Source: an uncultured Roseiflexus sp. (GTDB lineage: Bacteria > Chloroflexota > Chloroflexia > Chloroflexales > Roseiflexaceae). Taken from it: DNA of 32,049 nucleotides. Of this stretch, positions 8,462 through 17,388 are shown piece by piece. The translations under genes and the position numbers were made by a program. The stretch lies in the NCBI GenBank assembly GCA_937935075.1, contig CALGYB010000005.1, positions 1 through 32,049 on the forward strand. Reading direction: 5' to 3'. Each line of letters begins with the position of its first letter. The stretch's first letter is position 1. Under the pieces are notes generated by a model. The model was not told the DNA's origin. It worked only from the letters and a program-made list of their open reading frames with translations, and made no database searches.

Positions 8462-10969
8462 TCACCGTTCTTGCAGACGCACGATGGTAACGCCGTCGCC
8501 GCCTTCCATTGCACTGGCGCTGCTGAACGATGCGACCAGTTTATGCTGCTGAAGGAATTCGCGCACCGCCTGCCGCAGTGCACCGGTGCCTTTGCCGTGA
8601 ATGATGCGCACCCACGGCAATCCGGCGAGATAGGCATCGTTCAGGTAGTGGTCGAGCCGGTCACGCACATCAGCAGCGCGCCAGCCGCGCATATCGAGTT
8701 CGAGCGGCACATCACGCGGCGCGGGGATCGACGTGCCACGCGATTCATACGCCGGTCGGACGGATCGTCCTTCGTTGCCATCGCCCCGCTTTTCGCGCGT
8801 CAACTCAGCAAGATCGGCCTGCATCCGGAACCCGCCAACCTGCACCTCGGCAGTTTGCTCTTCTTCATCGATCGAGAGGATCTCGCCGGTCAACCCGACA
8901 GAACGCACCCGCACGACATCGCCGGGGCGCAGCGGGCGCGGACCCTGCTCAACAACGGTCATCGTCGTGCGTTCGGCAGGTTTGCCTGGCGGCGTTTCGG
9001 GAAGGCTGGCGCGCGTCTCCTGAAGTCGTCGTTCCGCTTCTTCGAGCCACTGGCGCGAGACCGACACCGAACGAAATTCATCGCGCAAGCGCCGCACCTC
9101 GTTGCGCGCCTGACGCAACTCCGCTTCGATCTCATCGCGCGCAGATTGCCAGGCCTCGTTGCGCCGCGCCTCGAACTCACGCAACTCGGCAGCAAGTCGT
9201 TCCCGATACTTCTCGGCATCGGCGCGCACTTCCATCGCACGCTGCAACTCTGCCGCAGCAGCGCCGCGTTCGCGATGGATACCTGCCAGCAGATCTTCGA
9301 CCTGCGCATCCTGGTGCGCCATGCTGGCGCGGGCACGCTCGATCAATGCCGGTGACAGCCCCAACCGCGCAGCGATTGCCAGCGCATTCGAGCGCCCAGG
9401 CAAACCGATGGTCAGTTTGTAGGTGGGCGCAAGGGTCTCGACATCGAACTCGACCGAAGCGTTTTCGACGCCGGGTGTGGCGTAGGCAAACGATTTCAAC
9501 TCGGCGTAGTGCGTGGTGGCGACGCCGAGCACGCCGAGTTCGAGCAAACGCTCGATAATGGCGCGCGCCAGCGCCGACCCCTCCACCGGATCGGTGCCCG
9601 CGCCCAGTTCATCGAGCAACACCAGCGCCGGCAGGCGGTCGGCGGGGGCTGATCCCCGCAAGGCATTGGCATCGATTGCGCGCCCGTTGGTCAAACGCTC
9701 CGTCTCCGATACGTCGGCGCGCTCCGCATCCGGTTCACCCTCCAGTGCGCGCAGGATGCGAATGATGTTCGTCATATGCGACGAAAACGTCGAGAGGCTC
9801 TGCTCGATGCTCTGCTCATCGCCGATGTCGGCGAATATCTGCCTGAACACCGGCAGGCGCGAGGGCTGAGACGCAGGAATGTGCATTCCGGCTTGCGCCA
9901 TCAACGCCAGCAGGCCGGTCGTCTTGAGGGCGACCGTTTTGCCGCCAGTATTAGGACCGGTGATCAATAGGATGCGAAACGGACCGCCGAGGCGCATATC
10001 GATCGGCACGACGTGCTGCGGCTCGATCAGCGGATGGCGCGCGGCGGTCAGCAGCAGAAACGGCTCATCAGGCGGAGGCGCATCGACAATGTCCGGCATG
10101 ACGCAGCGCATTGTGACGGCATACCGTGCCATAGCGAACGCCAGATCGAGGATTGCCAGCGCCTCGACGCCGGCAACGATCGCGTCGGCGTGATCGCCGA
10201 CCTGCGTCGAGAGTTCCGCCAGAATGCGTTCGACTTCTTCGTGCTCAGCGAGTTGCAATTCGCGCCAGGTATTGTTGAGATCGACGACGGTCAACGGCTC
10301 GATATACAGTGTGGCGCCACTTGCCGATTGGTCATGCACCAGTCCGCGCACAGTGCGTCGGTGTGTGGCTTTCACCGGAATGACATAGCGCCCGTTGCGT
10401 ACTGTAATGATCGGCTCTTGCAGCGCATCGCCGTGGGACATGATCAGATTGTGGAGTTTTTCCTGCAGGCGGTTGAATGCAGTGCGCACCTCGGCGCGCA
10501 GCCGCGCCAGTTTCGGGCTTGCGCTATCGAGCACCTGGCCATCGTCACCGATCGCGCGTGTAATCGCATCTTCGATCTCCGGCAGGAGCGGCAGATCGGC
10601 AGCGATCTCGCGGAGGAGCGGAAACATGTCCGGGTCGAGTTTCAGCAATGTTGTGCGCAGACGCCGCGCACTTGCAAGGGTAGCGACAATCTCGAGGAGC
10701 GTCGCCGCATCGCACACCCCGCCGCGCCGAGCCAGACCGGCCGCAGGGCGCACATCACGCGCACCGCCGATGGTGAGATCGGGCATCTCGTCGAGCAAAC
10801 GACGCGCTTCATCGGTCAGGCGCAGGCGACGGCGCACATCGACCGAATCGACCGACGGCGCCAGAGTCAGCGCCAGGTCGCGCGACACCGAGAATGCCGT
10901 GTAGCGCGCAAGTTGCTGGCGAACTTTGGGAAACTCAAGGGTTTCGAGCGTCTGGAGGGCGATAGCCAC
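8462..10969 (-). CDS. mutS2: Endonuclease MutS2 (MutS-family ATPase with Smr domain)
   Basis: An 835-residue protein beginning at GTG (10969). It has the clamp/lever region (~1-290), then the MutS ATPase with Walker A GPNTGGKT (338-345), the ST motif [18 protein letters not shown] (381-398), Walker [12 protein letters not shown] (~450-460) and TTHYAELK. A coiled coil rich in Glu/Arg (~520-650), a KOW-like small domain and a C-terminal Smr nuclease domain (~755-833, LDMRG and HGKGTG) follow. MutS2 suppresses recombination and in some bacteria splits collided ribosomes. The Smr part supplies nicking. About 35-40 extra residues (408-447) sit between the ST motif and Walker B compared with usual MutS2. 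The adjacent cvpA gene upstream is the common arrangement. Confidence 0.97.
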   Translation of the reverse strand: MAIALQTLETLEFPKVRQQLARYTAFSVSRDLALTLAPSVDSVDVRRRLRLTDEARRLLDEMPDLTIGGARDVRPAAGLARRGGVCDAATLLEIVATLASARRLRTTLLKLDPDMFPLLREIAADLPLLPEIEDAITRAIGDDGQVLDSASPKLARLRAEVRTAFNRLQEKLHNLIMSHGDALQEPIITVRNGRYVIPVKATHRRTVRGLVHDQSASGATLYIEPLTVVDLNNTWRELQLAEHEEVERILAELSTQVGDHADAIVAGVEALAILDLAFAMARYAVTMRCVMPDIVDAPPPDEPFLLLTAARHPLIEPQHVVPIDMRLGGPFRILLITGPNTGGKTVALKTTGLLALMAQAGMHIPASQPSRLPVFRQIFADIGDEQSIEQSLSTFSSHMTNIIRILRALEGEPDAERADVSETERLTNGRAIDANALRGSAPADRLPALVLLDELGAGTDPVEGSALARAIIERLLELGVLGVATTHYAELKSFAYATPGVENASVEFDVETLAPTYKLTIGLPGRSNALAIAARLGLSPALIERARASMAHQDAQVEDLLAGIHRERGAAAAELQRAMEVRADAEKYRERLAAELREFEARRNEAWQSARDEIEAELRQARNEVRRLRDEFRSVSVSRQWLEEAERRLQETRASLPETPPGKPAERTTMTVVEQGPRPLRPGDVVRVRSVGLTGEILSIDEEEQTAEVQVGGFRMQADLAELTREKRGDGNEGRSVRPAYESRGTSIPAPRDVPLELDMRGWRAADVRDRLDHYLNDAYLAGLPWVRIIHGKGTGALRQAVREFLQQHKLVASFSSASAMEGGDGVTIVRLQER

Positions 10970-11013
10970 AGGAAGGACCTCAACAACGCAGGCAGGAGGC
11001 GCTGCCTGAGTGA

Positions 11014-11568
11014 TTATCGAATGAGAAAGATGATCTCGGTTTCGCGCGGCAGGATGGGCTTCACCGACTGATAGATCAGCGGCAGAATATTGTTGGCGAA
11101 GAACTGCACGAGCACCGAGCCGCGCACCCCGCTCTGTATCGCCTTGACAATCGGAAACGTCACCGTCCCTGCCGTATCGCGAAACACAAACAGTTGCTCG
11201 AGCAGAATGGCAAGCATGCCTAGGAACAATGCTCCCAGCACCAGACCAAGGAGTGTGCCGACGATTTTATCGATGAAGTCGAGACTGGCCGGCATCGTGG
11301 CGTAGCGGAACGTGTACAGCCCGGCAGTGGTGATCAACAGGAATGCAACCAGCAGGATGACGCCGAACGCGACGATCTGTGCCACATCGAACGATGTGCC
11401 GAAGCGTTCACGAAAGAAACGCCCAAGCGCCTGGAAGTAGAGACTTGCCAGGATGATGCTGACATAGAATGAAACAATCGCAATCGCCAGCCGGATCGTA
11501 CCCTGAAAGAACCCCAGGGCAAGCCCGCCAAGCACGCCAAGCAAAAACAGAATGTCAATCAGATTCAA
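11014..11568 (-). CDS. cvpA: CvpA-family membrane protein
   Basis: A 184-residue protein with four hydrophobic helices and the family N-terminus NLIDILFLLGVLGGLALGFFQG. CvpA proteins are inner-membrane proteins named from colicin V production; their basic role is unclear, with links to envelope stress and purine-gene neighbourhoods. The start is a TTG at 11568 with a strong AGGAGG 5-6 nt upstream. It lies 44 nt before mutS2 in the same operon, an arrangement known from Firmicutes. It is the first gene of a five-gene minus-strand operon. Confidence 0.9.
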   Translation of the reverse strand: MNLIDILFLLGVLGGLALGFFQGTIRLAIAIVSFYVSIILASLYFQALGRFFRERFGTSFDVAQIVAFGVILLVAFLLITTAGLYTFRYATMPASLDFIDKIVGTLLGLVLGALFLGMLAILLEQLFVFRDTAGTVTFPIVKAIQSGVRGSVLVQFFANNILPLIYQSVKPILPRETEIIFLIR

Positions 11569-11605
11569 TGCGCCCTCCTATCCGTTATTCGACGGCGCAG
11601 GACGT

Positions 11606-11614
11606 ATTATAGCA
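11606..11614 (-). promoter_or_regulatory. Extended -10 promoter of the cvpA-mutS2 operon
   Basis: On the minus strand TGCTATAAT (TGn plus a perfect TATAAT) lies ~40 nt before the cvpA start. I see no -35 hexamer at the right distance, which an extended -10 can tolerate. Confidence 0.65.
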
Positions 11615-11690
11615 TATCGACGCGCGATGCTTCTCGTATGTCGACACAGTGCGGTCGGGAGCGAACGGCACGCGATGTTCCGCCGAAATG

Positions 11691-11720
11691 CAAACCCCAC
11701 TGTGCGGTCAGTGGGGTTTG
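11691..11720 (-). terminator. Terminator of the tRNA-Gly gene
   Basis: A perfect 12-bp stem (11691-11702 with 11709-11720) has a 6-nt loop and begins 20 nt after the tRNA. On the minus strand the right arm ends GTTTG and is followed by CATTT, a short T-rich tail. Confidence 0.75.
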
Positions 11721-11740
11721 CCGGTGTGCCGCCCTGATTG

Positions 11741-11815
11741 TGGAGCGGGAGACGGGATTCGAACCCGCAGCCCTCTGCTTGGGAAGCAGATGCGCTACCG
11801 TTGCGCCACTCCCGC
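11741..11815 (-). tRNA. tRNA-Gly(CCC)
   Basis: A full cloverleaf on the minus strand. The acceptor GCGGGAG pairs with CTCCCGC, the D stem is GCGC/GCGC, and the anticodon stem TCTGC/GCAGA encloses loop TTCCCAA with anticodon CCC. The T arm is GCGGG-TTCGAAT-CCCGT. The discriminator base is T (U), usual for tRNA-Gly, and the 3' CCA is encoded. It reads GGG codons. The gene is monocistronic with its own promoter and terminator. Confidence 0.97.
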
Positions 11816-11825
11816 GTACACCGAT

Positions 11826-11854
11826 ACTGTAGCAGTTTCGGCGACTTCTGTCAA
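11826..11854 (-). promoter_or_regulatory. Promoter of tRNA-Gly
   Basis: On the minus strand a perfect TTGACA (11849-11854) is followed by a 17-bp spacer and TACAGT (11826-11831). The base triplet before the -10 is TGC, an extended -10. The tRNA begins ~10 nt further on. Confidence 0.9.
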
Positions 11855-11926
11855 GATCGCCATGCGCGCTTGGGTCAGGGGGAGTGGTCCATGAGCTGGG
11901 AAAAATAGTTCTTAAGTCCCGGATCA

Positions 11927-11955
11927 TAGGCAAAAGTTGACGTTCCGTGTACAAT
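11927..11955 (+). promoter_or_regulatory. Candidate promoter of the BTAD regulator gene
   Basis: TAGGCA (11927-11932), a 17-bp spacer and TACAAT (11950-11955). A TTGACG at 11937 sits only 7 bp from the -10. The predicted leader is ~155 nt. Confidence 0.45.
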
Positions 11956-11976
11956 ATGCATCAGAAAGGATCTATG

Positions 11977-12071
11977 CTCGCATTGACTGCGAGGTGCGTT
12001 TGGCGGATGGAGCAGGGAAGCGCGATCGTGCATAGTGTGATACCATGCTCACGAATGTTGACATGCGAGCA
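11977..12071 (+). promoter_or_regulatory. Pair of related dyads in the leader of the BTAD regulator gene
   Basis: Dyad one is CTCGCA-ttgac-TGCGAG (11977-11993). Dyad two runs from TGCTC (12046-12050) to GAGCA (12067-12071) around ATGTTGACAT. Both contain ATGCTC, TTGAC and GCGAG in the same order, so they look like two diverged copies of one site, as expected for an operator. The rest of the 11816-12115 gap holds only the two promoters. Confidence 0.35.
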
Positions 12072-12115
12072 CGAAGAGATGACATTGTGCCAGGCACAAC
12101 GATAGTCTGAACGGT

Positions 12116-15100
12116 ATGGGTGCGCCTGACCACAGCATCGAATCAAGAAATCCCAGCCGCGTAGCGCAGGCGCTGCTGCCGCTCAAACTGACTCTCCCGC
12201 CCCTGCGCGAGGGAGTTCTCCTTCGACCCGATCTGCAGGCGTTGCTGGCGGAAGTGCGGTTGCAACCGCTCACCCTCGTGATAGCGCCAGCCGGATATGG
12301 TAAAACGACGTTGATCGCGCAATGGGCGCAGGAGTTGGGGCGTACTGCTGCGCCGGTCGCCTGGTTGACCCTCGATGCCGGCGAACGCGACCCGGCATTG
12401 TTTCTGGCGTACCTGATTCGTGCGTTTCAGACGGCATTTCCCGCCATCGGACAGGATGCAGTGCGGGTGTTGTCGAGCGCCGCGAATCTCGAACGCGACT
12501 GGCCGCTGGTCGCCGGGGCGCTGTGCAGCGATTTGCAGCGGTATGTGTTGTCGGCAGCCTTTCTGTTCCTTGATGATCTGCATCAGGTGATCGACGCGAC
12601 GGTCATCGGGCAGATTCTTGGCTATCTGCTGCGCGCCGCGCCGCCTTCTCTGCATATCGTGATCGCCTCACGACGCGAGTTGCATATCCCGCCGCTGGCG
12701 CGCCTGCGCACGGAAGGTCGTATTGTCGAGGTGCGTCAATCCGATCTCTATCTGTCTCCAGAGCAGGCGCGCCAGTTACTGGCGATCCAGGGCGTGACGC
12801 TCTCGGATGAGGAGCTGACGACGCTGCTGGCGCGTACCGAGGGATGGGCGCTGAGTTTGCAGCTTGCTGCCCGGGTGCTCGCCGAACAGCCGGTTGAGCG
12901 CCGCAGTGAGTTCGTGGCTGCATTAGGCGGTGGAAGCGAGCAGTTGCTGGCGTATCTGGCAGCAGAGGTGCTCGCCGATCTTCCTGCCGATGTGCTGGAG
13001 TTTCTTCGCCTTGCTGCGCTTCCGCCACATTTCGACGCCGACCTGCTGGCAGAGGCGCTGTTGCGTGAGGATGTCCCATACCTGTTGCGCCGTATTCGCT
13101 CACTGGGTCTGCCGCTGACACCGATCGATCCGCAGAGTGATCGCTTACGCTTCCATCCGCTCTGGCGCGAATTGCTGCTGCGTGATATTCACGAGATGGT
13201 AGACGACGAAACCCTTGCCGCCTTCCATCGCCGCTTCGGGCGGCAGTTCGAGTTGCGCGGCGAACTCGAGGAAGCGCTCGATCATTATGCCCGCGCCAAC
13301 AGCATCGATGATCTCGAACGCGCCCTGCTCGAACACGCCTGGCCCCTGCTCAATTCACCACGTCGGAGTACTGTGCGGCGCTGGATTGAACAGATACCGG
13401 CGGAGCGACGCGATGCCAACCCCGAATTGTTGTATATGTGGGGATACAGCCAGATCGTCGCCAATCCGCCATTTGCGGCGCAGATTATCGAACGGGCTGC
13501 CGATCTGTTCCGTCGGGCGGAGGCGCCGGCACGCGAGTTGCGCGCGTACTCCGATCTTGCAGCGCTGCTCTTCTGGCAGGCGCGCCCGACCGATTTTGCC
13601 GCCGTTTGCGTGCGCGCCATCCGCGCCGCCAACCAGGCGCGTGATGCCTGGTCGCGTGGCGCCGCGCTGACGTGCGCTGCTGCGATGCTCTCTATTCGCG
13701 GGCGTCTCCCGGCTGCGCTTCGCGTTGCCCACCATGCGGCCGCTCATCCGCTCAATCCGGCGTGGCACTGGTTGCTGGCGATGATTGTTACGTCGATCCA
13801 CAATCAGCTGGGCCGTCCCGCCGATGCGCTGGCAGTGGTCGATGAAGCGCTCCAGTTGCAGCAGATCGACAGCAACGACCGCATGCGACAGAATCTCCTG
13901 CGTCAGCGGGCGATGGCGCTCTATCTCCTTGGCCAGCACGCCGAGGCGCTTGCCCTGGCGCTCGATGCTCATCGCTACCTGCTGGACTACTACCGCGACG
14001 GCACGGCCGGCGTGAGCGCAGCGCAACTGGCGTTGCTCCTCTCACTGCAGGGGCGTCTCGATGAAGCGGCGATCTACATTGCGCAGGCGCGCGCCGCCTT
14101 TCACGACCTTGGCGCGCTGGCGCCGCTCGCGTCGCTGCAAGCCATCGAACTGTACAACACACTGCGGCGCGGTCAGGCGGCGCGCGCCGCCGCCGCCGCC
14201 ACTGCGTTTGTACGCCGTCTCGATGAAGTGGAAGGCATGGCGCCCGATCTGCGTCTGCGTCTTCTGCTCGCAATTGTGCTTGGCGAGGCGGGTGAGGATC
14301 GGCAGGCGCTCGACCTGCTGAAAACGACCGTTCAACAGATGCAGCATCGTGGTTATCGGCTGTTTCTGGCGTCTGCCTGCCTCTATGGCGCATACCTTGC
14401 CGGGCGCTGCGGCGCTGCGGCGCTGCGCGATGGATGGCTCCGCACCGGATGGTCGGTTGCCGGCGAGGATCGCTGCCGTTTCCTGCCCATGATGCCCGCC
14501 GCAGCCCTGAAAGATGTGGCGGTGGCTGCATTGCGCGCCGGGATAGGGGGGGACGTGCTTGGGCGCATCCTGCCCCTTCATCTCGGCGATGAGACTGTGG
14601 ACCTCTTGCAAGACGCATTGGGGGACTCGTCGCCGGAGGTGCGTGCGCAGGCGGCGCGGCTGCTTGGTGAAACCGGCACGGCGGTCGCTTATCCGGCATT
14701 ACGGGCGTTGCTCAAGGATCGCAATCCGGCGGTGCGCCAGATTGCCGAAGAATCACTCAACCGCCTGGTGTATCGCCCACCCTACGTGTTACGCATTCGT
14801 ATGCTTGGCGCCTTCACCGTCTGGCGAGGCGATCACGAGATCCGCGACCGTGAATGGCGCAGCAGTAAAGCGCGTCAGTTGTTGCAGTTGCTGCTGACGG
14901 AACGGGGACGGGCGCTGCCGCGCGAACGGGTGGTTGAGGCGCTCTGGCCCGACATGGAGATCGATGCGGCGATCAATAATTTGCGCGTTACGATCAACCG
15001 GCTGAGCAAAGCGCTCGAGCCGGATCGACCCGATGGCGCCCCTTCCGCCTATCTGGTGCAGCAGGGCGAAACGTATGCCTTCAACACCGCGAGCGACCAT

Positions 15101-15553
15101 CGGATTGATGTTGTGGAATTCGTCGAGGCTATTGACGAAGGACGACGCGCGGATCAGCGCGGTCAGCGCGCCGCAGCGATCGCTGCCTATCGACGCGCCA
15201 TCCGGTTGTATGGCGGTCCCTACCTGCCCGACAACATGTACGAAGACTGGACGGTTGTCGAACGTGAACGGCTGGCGCTGGCGTTTATCGAGGCAGCACT
15301 GCGATTGGGCGCGTTGCTCCTCGAAGAGGGCGCTGTTCACGAGGCGATTGGTCTGGGATGGCGCGTGATCGAGATCGATCAGACCCAGGAAGAAGCCTAT
15401 CGCCTGCTGATGCGCGCGCATGCTGCGCTTGGCGAGCGCAGCACGGCGCTGCGGCTGTATTCGCGGTGCGTCACGGTATTGCAGAATGAATTGGGCATTA
15501 CGCCATTGCCCGAAACGACTGCGCTCTATCACGCGCTGCGCGACCTGCGGTGA
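12116..15553 (+). CDS. Giant transcriptional regulator: STAND ATPase, TPR, HEAT, winged helix and BTAD
   Basis: A 1145-residue protein. Residues ~20-330 form a MalT-like STAND NTPase with P-loop APAGYGKTTL (58-67) and Walker B LFLDD (~150-154), then a winged-helix/helical part containing LARTEGWALSLQLAA. Residues ~370-800 are TPR-like helical pairs. Residues ~825-880 contain two HEAT-like repeats (SPEVRAQAARLLGE, NPAVRQIAEESLNRL). Residues ~890-985 are an OmpR-type DNA-binding winged helix (MLGAFTVWRG...WRSSKARQLLQLLL...VEALWPD), and ~990-1140 a BTAD bundle. SARP/BTAD regulators usually carry the winged helix and BTAD at the N-terminus; here they follow the sensor ATPase. Signal binding to the TPR/STAND part would free the DNA-binding end. 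The ligand and targets are unknown. It is transcribed alone. Confidence 0.92.
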   Translation: MGAPDHSIESRNPSRVAQALLPLKLTLPPLREGVLLRPDLQALLAEVRLQPLTLVIAPAGYGKTTLIAQWAQELGRTAAPVAWLTLDAGERDPALFLAYLIRAFQTAFPAIGQDAVRVLSSAANLERDWPLVAGALCSDLQRYVLSAAFLFLDDLHQVIDATVIGQILGYLLRAAPPSLHIVIASRRELHIPPLARLRTEGRIVEVRQSDLYLSPEQARQLLAIQGVTLSDEELTTLLARTEGWALSLQLAARVLAEQPVERRSEFVAALGGGSEQLLAYLAAEVLADLPADVLEFLRLAALPPHFDADLLAEALLREDVPYLLRRIRSLGLPLTPIDPQSDRLRFHPLWRELLLRDIHEMVDDETLAAFHRRFGRQFELRGELEEALDHYARANSIDDLERALLEHAWPLLNSPRRSTVRRWIEQIPAERRDANPELLYMWGYSQIVANPPFAAQIIERAADLFRRAEAPARELRAYSDLAALLFWQARPTDFAAVCVRAIRAANQARDAWSRGAALTCAAAMLSIRGRLPAALRVAHHAAAHPLNPAWHWLLAMIVTSIHNQLGRPADALAVVDEALQLQQIDSNDRMRQNLLRQRAMALYLLGQHAEALALALDAHRYLLDYYRDGTAGVSAAQLALLLSLQGRLDEAAIYIAQARAAFHDLGALAPLASLQAIELYNTLRRGQAARAAAAATAFVRRLDEVEGMAPDLRLRLLLAIVLGEAGEDRQALDLLKTTVQQMQHRGYRLFLASACLYGAYLAGRCGAAALRDGWLRTGWSVAGEDRCRFLPMMPAAALKDVAVAALRAGIGGDVLGRILPLHLGDETVDLLQDALGDSSPEVRAQAARLLGETGTAVAYPALRALLKDRNPAVRQIAEESLNRLVYRPPYVLRIRMLGAFTVWRGDHEIRDREWRSSKARQLLQLLLTERGRALPRERVVEALWPDMEIDAAINNLRVTINRLSKALEPDRPDGAPSAYLVQQGETYAFNTASDHRIDVVEFVEAIDEGRRADQRGQRAAAIAAYRRAIRLYGGPYLPDNMYEDWTVVERERLALAFIEAALRLGALLLEEGAVHEAIGLGWRVIEIDQTQEEAYRLLMRAHAALGERSTALRLYSRCVTVLQNELGITPLPETTALYHALRDLR

Positions 15554-15563
15554 GAGATGACTG

Positions 15564-15779
15564 TCACTTCTGAGGCGGCAGGTCGTCGGGAGATGCGTTG
15601 CGTTCCTGGAGGCGTTCGCAACGATAGCGGATGAACGTCAGCGCTTCCTGCAAGGTGCGAAACATTCGCTCATCACCGCTGCCGATGTGCTGCACTCGAC
15701 CATGCCACATTTCCGGATCCGTCTGGTCATCTTGAAAGACCAGACGCAGTAAAAAAGCCTCTGTACGCCGCTGGCTCAT
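15564..15779 (-). CDS. Small conserved-looking hypothetical protein
   Basis: A 71-residue protein beginning MSQRRTEAFLLRLVFQDD. The start is set by a perfect AGGAGG (15788-15793) 8 nt upstream. It has alternating strand-like (FLLRLVF, MWHGRVQHI) and helix-like (FRTLQEALTFIRYRCERLQ) segments and no membrane helix. No family is recognised. A 9-bp hairpin touches the ribosome site. It ends 10 nt from the convergent regulator gene. Confidence 0.75.
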   Translation of the reverse strand: MSQRRTEAFLLRLVFQDDQTDPEMWHGRVQHIGSGDERMFRTLQEALTFIRYRCERLQERNASPDDLPPQK

Positions 15780-15787
15780 TCCACTAT

Positions 15788-15818
15788 CCTCCTTGTTGCA
15801 TCCAACGACGATGCAACA
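15788..15818 (-). promoter_or_regulatory. Hairpin abutting a strong Shine-Dalgarno sequence
   Basis: Arms 15794-15802 and 15810-15818 form a perfect 9-bp stem with a 7-nt loop. On the minus strand the stem ends exactly where AGGAGG begins. It could protect the 5' end, stabilise the mRNA, mark a processing site in the operon, or modulate ribosome access. Confidence 0.5.
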
Positions 15819-15873
15819 GTGATCAGGCATCAGTGTGTCAAACACAGTCTATCGGAGCGGTATTACCATTCTA

Positions 15874-16095
15874 TTACCGCCGCGCAATGCCGGTGACGAC
15901 GTTCATCACATAGGCGACACTGATGTTATCGCCGGGACAAGGATCGGGATAGGCGTCTTCCACGCCGATGCGGGCGCGACGCATCTGGTCGGGCGTATCG
16001 GTGTGGGCGAAGATGATGTCGTAGAAGCGGGTTCCGTGGATGTCGATACGCTGGATATGATGCAGAACGGCATCTTTCTTGCCGGACATAATCAT
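15874..16095 (-). CDS. Small hypothetical protein after ilvA
   Basis: A 73-residue soluble-looking protein beginning MIMSGKKDAVLHHIQRIDIHGTR and ending VAYVMNVVTGIARR. AAAGGA (16105-16110) lies 9 nt before the first ATG; a second ATG two codons later is the alternative. The sequence has strands such as HHIQRIDIHG and RFYDIIFAH. No known family is recognised. It begins 18 nt after the ilvA stop, so it belongs to the same operon. Confidence 0.7.
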   Translation of the reverse strand: MIMSGKKDAVLHHIQRIDIHGTRFYDIIFAHTDTPDQMRRARIGVEDAYPDPCPGDNISVAYVMNVVTGIARR

Positions 16096-16113
16096 CGCTG
16101 AACGTCCTTTCGG

Positions 16114-17346
16114 CTACTCGGGCCATCCGCCGACGCCTTCACGCTCCACGTGGTAGCCGGAGGCGAGCAGGTGCTGAATGACCTGCTGCCCGTGCGCTTC
16201 ATCGCGCACTTCGAGCACTAGTTCGATGCCTACCCGGTCGAGCGGCGCCAGCCAGACGGCGCGGCGATGAAAAATATCAATAACATTCGCGCCTGACTCG
16301 GCCACGCGCGTGAGGAGCGGCGCCAGGTTGCCAGGGCGATCTTCGAGAGTCAATTTGAGCAACACGTAGCGCCCCTGCCGCACAGCCACCTGTTCGAGCA
16401 CACGGGTCAAGAGGTTGCTGTCGATGTTGCCGCCACACAGGGGCACGCACACCGTCTCCCCGGCACGCGGCGTCACCTGTCCGCTGATCAATGCCGCCAG
16501 TCCGGCGGCGCCGGCGCCTTCGACCACCAGATGGTCGTGCTGAACGGCGTGTGCAATAGCGCGTGCAATGGAGTCGTCATCGACGGTCACCACATCATCG
16601 ACCAGATTGCGAATGATCGGAAGGGTCAATGTTCCTGGTCGCTTAACGGCAATGCCGTCGGCAATCGTGTGCGCGCTGGAGACGGCGACAGGTTGCCCGG
16701 CGGCGAGTGAGCGCGGTACCGGCGCGCAACCGGCGGCCTGAACGCCGATGATCCGCACGTGGGGCAGGATGGCCTTGAGCGCCAGCGCAATCCCGCTGAT
16801 CAGACCGCCGCCGCCGATTGGGACGATAATCAGGCTCAGATCGGGCAACGCCTCGGCGATTTCCAGACCAAGCGTGCCCTGCCCGGTAATCACGTGTTCG
16901 TGGTCGAACGCCGGTACATACGCCATGCCACGTTCCAATTCGAGACGTCGAGCGTACATTTGAGCATCGTCAAAGGTCATGCCATGCAGGATGACCTCTG
17001 CGCCGAGGCGTCGAGTAGCCATGATTTTCGTCAACGGCGCGCGCTCAGGCATCACAATCGTTGCGGGCAACCCGAGTGATCGCGCTGCCAGCGCAACCCC
17101 CTGCGCATGGTTGCCCGCCGACGGCGCAATAACCCCCGCTTGCCTCACGGCATCGGGCAAGCGGCTGATCATTGTGTATGCCCCGCGCACCTTGAACGAA
17201 CCGCTTCGTTGGGTGCATTCCGCTTTGAGCCAGATTGATGCGTTGAGTTCCTGCGAGAGACGCTCATCGGGGAGCAGCGGCGTCTCGATGATAATACCGT
17301 GCAACGCTGCACGGGCGGCGCGAATGTCGTCAAGGGTGATCGGCAT
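16114..17346 (-). CDS. ilvA: Threonine ammonia-lyase with C-terminal ACT-like domain
   Basis: A 410-residue PLP enzyme that converts threonine to 2-oxobutanoate and ammonia, the first step of isoleucine synthesis or threonine breakdown. The PLP lysine is K52 in SGSFKVRGA. PSAGNHAQG and PIGGGGLISG (phosphate cup) are present, and the last ~85 residues (RYVLLKLTLEDRPGNLAPLL...) form an ACT-type regulatory domain. This single-ACT ~400-residue form resembles TdcB-plus-ACT enzymes rather than the 510-residue E. coli IlvA. The start is the ATG at 17346, with AGGAG just upstream inside the longer frame that begins at 17364. It sits in a minus-strand operon without other isoleucine genes. Confidence 0.93.
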   Translation of the reverse strand: MPITLDDIRAARAALHGIIIETPLLPDERLSQELNASIWLKAECTQRSGSFKVRGAYTMISRLPDAVRQAGVIAPSAGNHAQGVALAARSLGLPATIVMPERAPLTKIMATRRLGAEVILHGMTFDDAQMYARRLELERGMAYVPAFDHEHVITGQGTLGLEIAEALPDLSLIIVPIGGGGLISGIALALKAILPHVRIIGVQAAGCAPVPRSLAAGQPVAVSSAHTIADGIAVKRPGTLTLPIIRNLVDDVVTVDDDSIARAIAHAVQHDHLVVEGAGAAGLAALISGQVTPRAGETVCVPLCGGNIDSNLLTRVLEQVAVRQGRYVLLKLTLEDRPGNLAPLLTRVAESGANVIDIFHRRAVWLAPLDRVGIELVLEVRDEAHGQQVIQHLLASGYHVEREGVGGWPE

Positions 17347-17388
17347 TCTTCTCCTCGCGTTCATCGTCGAACGGCGGTCATCTTCGAA

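Noticed and set aside
8455-8637. N-terminal extension of the LysM protein
   Set aside because: It lies inside mutS2 in another frame; the ATG at 8454 has a ribosome site and gives a proper membrane helix.
7691-9355. A 554-codon frame on the + strand
   Set aside because: It is antisense to the LysM gene and the end of mutS2, with Gly/Ser/Val repeats that mirror the EPTATP repeat.
15813-15841. TTGACA-N17-TGTTGC as an internal promoter before the 71-residue protein
   Set aside because: The -10 is too poor and forms part of the hairpin arm.
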